Assembly (NCBI RefSeq): GCF_003591175.1
Contig: NZ_QYYG01000003.1
Coordinates: 124,001-188,000, forward strand
DNA from: Serratia inhibens
GTDB taxonomy: Bacteria; Pseudomonadota; Gammaproteobacteria; Enterobacterales; Enterobacteriaceae
Reading direction: 5' to 3'
DNA: 64,000 nt
The translations under genes and the position numbers were made by a program. The notes below the pieces were generated by a model. That model was not told where the DNA came from. It saw only the letters and a program-made list of their open reading frames with translations, and made no database searches. Position 1 is the first letter of the stretch. Every line of letters begins with the position of its first letter. Positions 58,599-64,000 of the stretch are shown piece after piece.

Positions 58599-58635
58599 CC
58601 GGTAAAACAGCCGCGCCAAGCGGAGAGGTTTTACC
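58599..58635 (-). promoter_or_regulatory. mgtA leader hairpin overlapping the mgtL stop
   Basis: CCGGTAAAAC and GTTTTACCGG form a perfect 10-bp stem with a 17-base loop on the mgtA leader RNA. The mgtL stop codon (58629-58631) is in its 5' arm, so a ribosome finishing mgtL would melt it, the logic of the Mg2+/proline-sensing mgtA leader. Confidence 0.7.
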
Positions 58636-58676
58636 GGAACACCGAATGGGTGTCTGTTGGGGTCGGATCGGGATCC
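58629..58676 (-). CDS. mgtL: MgtL-like leader peptide
   Basis: A 15-codon frame encoding MDPDPTPTDTHSVFR. Its start MDPDPTP is nearly the same as the Salmonella/E. coli MgtL start (MEPDPTP), the proline-rich segment that causes ribosome stalling or drop-off at low Mg2+ or low proline and so opens mgtA. A GGAGG element lies upstream (near 58693 on the minus strand). It is about 245 bp before mgtA, in the leader. The rest of the peptide differs from the reference. Confidence 0.82.
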
Positions 58677-58832
58677 ATACGGGTAATAACCTCCGGTAAA
58701 TAAAAAGATCGAACGACAAGAGCGGCCGTTCAGCGCAGTACGAAGATCCCCGCATTGCGCCAAGATCCATACTGGAAAATAAGCTATGCTGACGGGCATT
58801 CATCGCAGGCGGCCAGATTACGCCTTTTAACC

Positions 58833-58849
58833 TAAACGATAAGTAAACC
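58833..58849 (-). promoter_or_regulatory. PhoP box of mgtL-mgtA
   Basis: On the minus strand GGTTTA-CTTAT-CGTTTA is a direct hexamer repeat with 5-bp spacing, the PhoP box. A TAATCT -10-like element follows 12 bp downstream, the normal distance. The box ends at the base before the treR start codon. Confidence 0.85.
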
Positions 58850-59797
58850 ATGCAAAACCGGCTGACCATCAAGGACATCGCCCGCCTGAGCGGCGTGGGG
58901 AAATCCACCGTATCGCGCGTATTGAACAACGAAGGCAGCGTGAGCCCGCAAACCCGTGAACGGGTAGAAGCGGTGATCCGTCAGCAGGGGTTTACGCCGT
59001 CCAAATCGGCGCGCGCCATGCGCGGGCAGAGCGACAAAGTGGTGGGAATTATCGTTTCCCGCCTCGATTCGCCGTCGGAAAACCAGGCGGTGCGCACCAT
59101 GCTGCCGCTGCTGTATCAGCAGGGTTACGACCCGATCGTGATGGAAAGCCAGTTTGAAACCCGCCTGGTAGAAGAGCATCTGCACGTGCTGCAACAGCGC
59201 AACGTCGACGGGGTGATCCTGTTCGGTTTCACCGGCCTGACGGCGGCCATGCTCAGCCCCTGGCAGGAAAAAATGGTGGTGCTGGCGCGCGAATACGATG
59301 GGTTTTCATCGGTTTGCTACGACGACGATGGCGCAGTCCGGCTGCTGATGGAACGCCTGCAACAGCAGGGCCACCGGCATATCAGCTATCTGGGGGTGCA
59401 ACTTGCCGATGCCACTACCGGCCTGCGCCGCCATCAGGCCTATCTCGACGCCTGCCGCCAGCAGCGGATCACCCCGAGCGTCGCCTTGGGCGAACTGAGT
59501 TACCAGAGCGGTTTTCAACTGGCCGCCGAAGTGATTGGCCCGCAGACCACCGCGCTGGTGTGCGCCTCCGACACCATCGCCCTCGGCGCCATCAAATACC
59601 TGCAACAGCAGCATATCGCCCCGCTGCAAGTCTGCGGCATCGGCAATACGCCGCTGCTTAATTTCCTGTTCCCCGAGACGTTTTCGGTCGAGCTGGGCTA
59701 CGGCAGCGCCGGGTTGCAGGCCGCCCAACAGCTGCTGGGCCAGCTCAGCGGCGAACAGGGCATCCGCCAAATCATCGTGCCCAGCAAACTCGCCTGA
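58850..59797 (+). CDS. treR: Trehalose operon repressor TreR
   Basis: A 315-residue LacI-family repressor identical in length to E. coli TreR. It begins MQNRLTIKDIARLSGVGKSTVSRVLNNEGSVS, followed by the conserved KSARAMRGQSDKVVGIIVSRLDS and QGYDPIVMESQF of the trehalose-6-phosphate domain. It represses treBC; mgtA is divergent as in E. coli. No treB follows: the next genes are the bacteriocin locus. The start codon has no clear ribosome site and touches the PhoP box. Confidence 0.93.
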   Translation: MQNRLTIKDIARLSGVGKSTVSRVLNNEGSVSPQTRERVEAVIRQQGFTPSKSARAMRGQSDKVVGIIVSRLDSPSENQAVRTMLPLLYQQGYDPIVMESQFETRLVEEHLHVLQQRNVDGVILFGFTGLTAAMLSPWQEKMVVLAREYDGFSSVCYDDDGAVRLLMERLQQQGHRHISYLGVQLADATTGLRRHQAYLDACRQQRITPSVALGELSYQSGFQLAAEVIGPQTTALVCASDTIALGAIKYLQQQHIAPLQVCGIGNTPLLNFLFPETFSVELGYGSAGLQAAQQLLGQLSGEQGIRQIIVPSKLA

Positions 59798-59948
59798 CGG
59801 CGGGGTTTGCCCCCATGAATCCCCCTACCCGCCATCCCCGGTTCTTGCCCACATCAGGTGGGCATAAGTTCTTCGCCATTTTGTACCCGCCACCACACAA
59901 CAACGGATAGCCTTTCCTGATTGACCTCTGTCGCCCATAGCAACAATA

Positions 59949-59968
59949 TACTGGTCAAACATACAGTT
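59949..59968. promoter_or_regulatory. LexA (SOS) box of the bacteriocin locus
   Basis: TACTG-GTCAAACATA-CAGTT has the CTG-N10-CAG core of a LexA box. It lies 131 bp before the tail-fibre-like gene in the 302-bp gap after treR, which otherwise holds only a weak G/C hairpin just after treR (59799-59814). Confidence 0.75.
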
Positions 59969-60099
59969 ATTTATTGTATGTTCCAGCGGTTTGGCAGCAC
60001 ACGGAACGTGAACACCGATAGCCATTAGCCAGAATGGGCGGAAGGATACCGGATGCTGTTAGCCATCAAATAACAGAGTGTCAAAAAGGAAGATTCATC

Positions 60100-61233
60100 A
60101 TGGCTGAAGAAAAGAAAAATGCTCAGGTGCTTAACGGCATTAATGAAGACATCACTGAACTGAAATCACTGTCCACATTGCGCAAACGCGTTGTCAGTGA
60201 CGGTGAGATTGTCTCCAAATCACCAAACGGTTTTCGTCTGGCAAACGGCAATGCCGGCGTAATCTTGCGTAATGATGGCAAAGATTTTTACGCCCTGAGC
60301 ACACCGGACGGGCAGGCGCAGGACGGGCAGTGGAATACGCTGCGCCCCTTCTCCTTCAACCTCTCTACCGGCCGCGTGTCGCTGCGTAACGGCGTGGATG
60401 TCTCGGGCGGCGCGCTGGTGTCGCATAACGCAGGCATTGGCGCGGTCACCACCGGCCCCGCTTCTCTTATCAGCGGGCAAACGTACGGCGCGCCGCCTGT
60501 ACATACCGATTTTACCAGCGGCAACGTCACCACCACGATGATGGTGGGGTCACGGGTTACCCCGGGTAAAGAAGATTGCGGCCTGATTTCATATCGCGAC
60601 AGACAGGGTAACTGGAACGAACTCCAGGTAAGAGCCAACGCGGAGCTTTCGGCAGGGCAACTGGTCAAGCGCAATGTGGAAGGCTGGATTGTGGCTGAAG
60701 GCAACAAGAACGTTAATAACAATGCCGACCGAACGACCTACGGATTGCGCCTCCAGGGACAAGGCAACCTGTTTGCCGAGCTTTGTCATTATGAACGTAT
60801 TGGGAATCACCATCTAATGGCACTTCGCGTTGCCAATGGCGGAGGCGACGGTTGGTATGAGTTCCGGGATAAAGGCAATGCCTATACCAACGGTGCCTGG
60901 CACAGCAGCTCAGATGCCCGCATGAAAACGGAAATCGTGAAAATTGATGGCGCACTGGAGAAGCTGGGGAAAATCAGTGGCTATACCTACCTGAAACAAG
61001 GCGTTCCGGAGGCTGGCGTAATAGCCCAGGAAGTGGAGAACGTATTACCTCAATCCGTCACCACCACCGAACTGAAATTAAATGACGGCAGCGTTCTGAA
61101 AGATGCCCGTGGAATTAATATCAATGGCGTAGTGGCACTTTTGATCGAAGCGTTAAAGGAAGAACGTGAGGCCCGGCTTGAGTTGGAAGCTCGGTTGGCA
61201 ACGCTGGAAAAAACAGGCTCCGGTGAACACTAA
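60100..61233 (+). CDS. Tail-fibre-like protein with S74 chaperone domain, upstream of the bacteriocin
   Basis: A 377-residue protein. Residues 1-70 are charged and helical; the middle (about 75-280) is a glycine/threonine-rich, beta-type stalk (NGVDVSGGALVSHNAGIGAVTTGP, WYEFRDKGNAYTNGAW) like phage tail fibres. The C-terminus has the intramolecular chaperone (peptidase S74) signature SSDARMKTEIVKIDGALEKLGKISGYTYLKQ, GVIAQEVENVLP and a terminal coiled coil (EALKEEREARLELEARLATLE). S74 domains trimerise fibres and cut themselves off, so this is probably a receptor-binding fibre. AAAAAGGAAG precedes the ATG. It is 48 bp before the bacteriocin and behind a LexA box, yet no other phage gene is present. 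Confidence 0.8.
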   Translation: MAEEKKNAQVLNGINEDITELKSLSTLRKRVVSDGEIVSKSPNGFRLANGNAGVILRNDGKDFYALSTPDGQAQDGQWNTLRPFSFNLSTGRVSLRNGVDVSGGALVSHNAGIGAVTTGPASLISGQTYGAPPVHTDFTSGNVTTTMMVGSRVTPGKEDCGLISYRDRQGNWNELQVRANAELSAGQLVKRNVEGWIVAEGNKNVNNNADRTTYGLRLQGQGNLFAELCHYERIGNHHLMALRVANGGGDGWYEFRDKGNAYTNGAWHSSSDARMKTEIVKIDGALEKLGKISGYTYLKQGVPEAGVIAQEVENVLPQSVTTTELKLNDGSVLKDARGININGVVALLIEALKEEREARLELEARLATLEKTGSGEH

Positions 61234-61281
61234 ATTCCCAGAAATACAAGAACCACTTATAAAATTAATAAGGAAATTATC

Positions 61282-63330
61282 ATGGCCACTATAGCATACT
61301 ATAAAAATGGATCGCCTTATGATGCTAATGGGAGCGTTATTATCACCATTTTTGGTAACTCTACTCCACCGAAAAATACAATTCCGGATTCCCCTCCATC
61401 AAATGGTGGTTTGTTTGTATCTATGTTACCTCCGAACGTAGCCCCTGTTTATTTGAAGGATCGTTTAAAGGTAGAGTACATCTCTGACAAGTCACCTAAA
61501 TTTACCCCTTACGGTCAATTATCTCAGTTACAAAAAATGTTTGACGACCAAATTAGCTCTGCCAGAGATCGTGTTGTTGAGCCCGTAAGTCAGATTATTG
61601 ATCGTGTAAATTCTTTTTTTCGCGAAGTGGTTAATACTCAAACTAATACCGATGATAGGGTATCAAGTACTGAAAAAATTCTTCGCGATGCCGTTAAAGG
61701 CTTACAAGACGCCAATAATGAAGTTCAAGCGGCCGAAAGTAATGTTGTTCAGAAATATAATGCGGCAGAGAAAGCCTTGAAAGATGCAATTCCAAAATTG
61801 GGTCTTACTAATGTCTCACCTGTTGATTACGATATTATTTTAACAAGAATCCTGGAGCCAGTATCCCGTAGATATTGGGAGGAATACTCTGTAAAGCCTC
61901 GAGTAGAAGAATTCAATGCTAAACAGCGTTTGCTCGCAGCATTAGATAACATAGCGCTGGTTATTACAGATGTCCTATCAAAATCACAGTCACTGACTGT
62001 AGCTATTAATCAAGTAAAAAATGAAAGAGAAGCAAAAGCCAACGCAGAAGCCAAGGCAAGAGCCGAAGCGGAGGCTAAAGTAAGAGCCGAAGCGGAAGCT
62101 AAAGTAAGAGCCGAAGCGGAAGCTAAAGTAAGAGCCGAAGCGGAAGCTAAAGTAAGAGCCGAAGCGGAAGCTAAAGTAAGAGCCGAAGCGGAAGCTAGAG
62201 CGAAAACAGCGGAGTTAATGACCAAAGCTGGAGTAAAACCTACTCCGGTTTACACACCGGAAATGGTTAAATCGGCTCAAGCGTCCCTTGCAGCTGTCGG
62301 AGCGATGGTGCTAAATCGTGCCCCAGGGATGTTACAGCTATCAACTGCCGCCGAAGGCGTTCTCACCACTACCAGTGAGTTAGCGGGCTCAATAGCCGGG
62401 GCTGTGTGGCGAGGAGCTATTGCGTTAGCTGAGGCCGCAACCGTCAGCACCGCAGGGGCAACTGTTAGCGCTTTAGTCATGGGCTTCTGGCCCACAGAAG
62501 CAGGGAAAGGCAGCGACAAGCTTTATGGACGCGACATTGTCATGTTTGGCTTTCAGGCTAATCTAATTGCTGCCGGCAAAGTCAGCATTTCGCCGGAAAT
62601 GCACTCTGTCGACTTACCGGTCCGTGGCTCTTTAGTTATGGAGAATGGTCAGCAACAGGTCAGACTGGTTAAAACGAGTATAGGTGGCGTACCCGCGAGC
62701 GTGCCTGTTCTAAAGGCGGTACGTGATGAGAAAACCGGGCTGGATAGGATTACGCTTCCGTCGGTGGGTGGTGCTCCATCGCGAACCATCCTGATTAACC
62801 CAGCTCCGGTCGGGCCGACAGCACCTCCCCATACCGGAAACAGTTCGCCTGCCCCCGTCACGCCAGTGCATACTGGCACGACAGTAAAACAGGCTGATAG
62901 TATAGTTACCACCAGCTTCCCGGCGGATGACCTTAAAGAGCTGCAGGACTTCATCTACTGGCAACCGGATGCCACGGGCAGTGGCGTCGAGCCGATTTAT
63001 GTAATGCAGAGTGATCCTCTTGATTCGGGACGATTTACCCGCAAACAGTTGGACAAGAAATTTAAGCACGCCAGTGATTTTGGTATTGCCGATACGAAAA
63101 AAAATAGAGTAACGTTGACTCAATATCGTGATGCAGTTGAAGCACACTTGAAGGATAGAGACACTGTGGAAAAAGGAACTTATCGGCGGGAAAAGGGATC
63201 TAAGGTGTTCTTTAATACTAAAACAAACAATGTCGTCGTTCTCGATAAGGATGGCGAGTTTGTTTCTGGATGGAATTTAATTCCTGGTTCACCACAATAT
63301 AACGGATATATTAACACAGGAGTTTTATAA
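61282..63330 (+). CDS. Colicin D-type tRNase bacteriocin with pyocin S translocation domain
   Basis: A 682-residue bacteriocin. Residues 1-110 are a Gly/Pro-rich start without a recognised TonB box; 110-320 form a long coiled coil including five AEAKVRAE repeats (264-303); about 375-510 is a pyocin-S type domain (VMFGFQANLIAAGKVSISPEMHSVDLPVRGSL, GLDRITLPSVGGAPSRTILINPAP); a Pro-rich linker follows; about 555-682 is a colicin D nuclease domain (KKFKHASDFGI with putative catalytic His596, EKGTYRREKGSKVFFN, FVSGWNL). Colicin D cuts the anticodon loop of tRNA-Arg. Its TAA overlaps the immunity ATG (TAATG). SOS control is likely from the upstream LexA box. No lysis gene is seen. Confidence 0.85.
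   Translation: MATIAYYKNGSPYDANGSVIITIFGNSTPPKNTIPDSPPSNGGLFVSMLPPNVAPVYLKDRLKVEYISDKSPKFTPYGQLSQLQKMFDDQISSARDRVVEPVSQIIDRVNSFFREVVNTQTNTDDRVSSTEKILRDAVKGLQDANNEVQAAESNVVQKYNAAEKALKDAIPKLGLTNVSPVDYDIILTRILEPVSRRYWEEYSVKPRVEEFNAKQRLLAALDNIALVITDVLSKSQSLTVAINQVKNEREAKANAEAKARAEAEAKVRAEAEAKVRAEAEAKVRAEAEAKVRAEAEAKVRAEAEARAKTAELMTKAGVKPTPVYTPEMVKSAQASLAAVGAMVLNRAPGMLQLSTAAEGVLTTTSELAGSIAGAVWRGAIALAEAATVSTAGATVSALVMGFWPTEAGKGSDKLYGRDIVMFGFQANLIAAGKVSISPEMHSVDLPVRGSLVMENGQQQVRLVKTSIGGVPASVPVLKAVRDEKTGLDRITLPSVGGAPSRTILINPAPVGPTAPPHTGNSSPAPVTPVHTGTTVKQADSIVTTSFPADDLKELQDFIYWQPDATGSGVEPIYVMQSDPLDSGRFTRKQLDKKFKHASDFGIADTKKNRVTLTQYRDAVEAHLKDRDTVEKGTYRREKGSKVFFNTKTNNVVVLDKDGEFVSGWNLIPGSPQYNGYINTGVL
62071..62190 (+). 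repeat. 24-bp tandem repeat, five copies, inside the bacteriocin
   Basis: Five head-to-tail units of 24 bp encode AEAKVRAE. The units are nearly identical (one G/A change in the first), with imperfect units on both sides. They lengthen the coiled coil by about 12 nm if fully helical and can change number by slippage. Confidence 0.95.
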
Positions 63331-63602
63331 TGAGTCTAAAGTTAATTGACTTGGCCCAAAGACTAATATCATCACAATTAACTGCTGATGATTTCGAGTC
63401 ACAATTTTTTAAATTATGGAGAGAAGAAGGGAAGGCAGGACTGTTAGCCAAAGATAGCAAAGATGTTGGTGAGTGTGCATCTGAGATTTTTATCCTTGCT
63501 GACTGCTATACTTCCAATCCAGATCGAAGAGAAAGTGAATTGGACGCTGATGGGTTAAAGAAAGAAGTCAAAGCCACCTTGGAAAAATTCAACCTGCTTT
63601 GA
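63330..63602 (+). CDS. Colicin D-type immunity protein
   Basis: A 90-residue helical, acidic protein: LKLIDLAQRLISSQLTADDFESQFFKLWREE at the start and LDADGLKKEVKATLEKFNLL at the end. It matches the colicin D immunity protein ([20 protein letters not shown] at the start, NGLKVEVRSILEKFKL at the end) in length and pattern. It blocks the tRNase by binding its positively charged active-site face. Overlap with the toxin stop (TAATG) couples their synthesis. A terminator follows. Confidence 0.88.
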   Translation: MSLKLIDLAQRLISSQLTADDFESQFFKLWREEGKAGLLAKDSKDVGECASEIFILADCYTSNPDRRESELDADGLKKEVKATLEKFNLL

Positions 63603-63638
63603 TCTTTCGTCATTTCTGAAAAACGTTATTTAAACAAT

Positions 63639-63669
63639 GCCCAATAAACTCTCGTTTATTGGGCTTTTT
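63639..63669 (+). terminator. Terminator of the bacteriocin operon
   Basis: GCCCAATAAAC-TCTC-GTTTATTGGGC, a perfect 11-bp stem followed by five T residues. Confidence 0.93.
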
Positions 63670-63818
63670 CATTAATAGCGTATTTATCTATGCCACTCAA
63701 GGTCGCCCTTCGTAGCCACCCCAATAGGTGGCAACGGCGGAATCCAGCAGGATCTTCCGTTGTTTTTGCGGGTTATCTGCCGAATGTTTGCGGTTGATAA
63801 ATATCCACTTCTGCCCAC

Positions 63819-63999
63819 TTCACTCAGGAGTTCAGGGCTACGGAAAAAGGGACATACCTACTTATTAAGCATTCAAAGATATTTTTTAACCCTAAAAAAT
63901 AATGTTATTGTAGACAGTAATGACAACAACCTCGTATCAGGATGGAGTTTGAAAAAGATAGTCAGCAATACCAAAACTACGTTGGAAAAGGAGTTTTAA
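63819..63999 (+). pseudogene. Frameshifted C-terminal fragment of a second colicin D-type toxin
   Basis: Two frames together give EKGTYLLIKHSKIFFNPK, then, after a shift in a run of six A residues (63894-63899), NNVIVDSNDNNLVSGWSLKKI. Aligned with the intact toxin (EKGTYRREKGSKVFFNTKTNNVVVLDKDGEFVSGWNL) this is clearly the last third of a colicin D domain; loss of one A would restore the frame. The upstream catalytic half is absent. The end AAAAGGAG (63986-63993) is a ribosome site for a gene, presumably a matching immunity gene, starting just past the window. Confidence 0.78.
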
Positions 64000-64000
64000 G

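Noticed and set aside
60100-61233. Interpretation as part of a prophage or R-type tailocin
   Set aside because: No other tail, lysis or regulatory phage gene is present within the window; the only partner is the bacteriocin.
62071-62190. Regular 24-bp repeats resembling a short CRISPR array
   Set aside because: The repeats are contiguous without spacers, in frame, and encode a coiled coil; no cas genes are present.

Overview
The window reads as chromosomal DNA of an enterobacterium of the genus Serratia (S. marcescens-like). This is inferred from gene content and order, not from a database search. Core blocks match enterobacterial synteny: btsT-yjiX-yjiA, ascG/ascFB, lptF-lptG/pepA-holC-valS-yjgM, miaE-rraB-argF, pyrLBI-ridA and mgtL-mgtA/treR. 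Core genes are GC-rich. Accessory stretches (about 16.1-30.6 kb, 31-33.3 kb, 42.8-43.2 kb and 61.2-64 kb) are visibly more AT-rich.

Left part (1-16 kb): the 5' end of an L,D-transpeptidase gene, a Rob-like regulator divergent from an AraC regulator with a Fur box over its start codon, an FMN reductase, Fur-boxed yncE, and a three-gene cluster of a PuuA-like ligase, a GNAT acetyltransferase and a protein equal to only the N-terminal half of trehalose-6-phosphate synthase. Then come the pyruvate transporter operon btsT-yjiX-yjiA (with an ERIC repeat) and the aryl-beta-glucoside system ascG/ascFB with a clear AscG operator.

Defence island (16.1-30.8 kb): a strongly folded leader RNA before a small unknown protein, a McrA-like methyl-directed HNH nuclease, Mrr, a type I restriction-modification system (hsdM, hsdS, hsdR), an IS110 scar, the hipBA toxin-antitoxin pair with three evenly spaced operators, a carbonic anhydrase, and an AbiE abortive-infection pair. 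AbiE sits between two 116-117 bp direct repeats made of the 3' end and flank of leuX. Across leuX lies a convergent luxI/luxR quorum-sensing pair.

Core block (33.4-55.7 kb): lipopolysaccharide export (lptFG), peptidase, polymerase chi subunit and valyl-tRNA synthetase genes, a YjgM acetyltransferase, a membrane acyltransferase, a GMC oxidoreductase, miaE, rraB, argF behind tandem ARG boxes, a peptide-type binding protein, the attenuated pyrBI operon, ridA, and a four-gene Anbu operon (ATP-grasp, alpha-E, transglutaminase, proteasome-like protease).

Right end (55.7-64 kb): mgtA with a proline-coded leader peptide and a PhoP box touching divergent treR. Where treB would be expected, there is instead a LexA-boxed bacteriocin locus: a tail-fibre-like protein with an S74 chaperone domain, a large colicin D-type tRNase bacteriocin with a repeat-built coiled coil, its immunity gene, and a frameshifted second toxin C-terminus running to the window edge. 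This locus is the best candidate for an incompletely described system.
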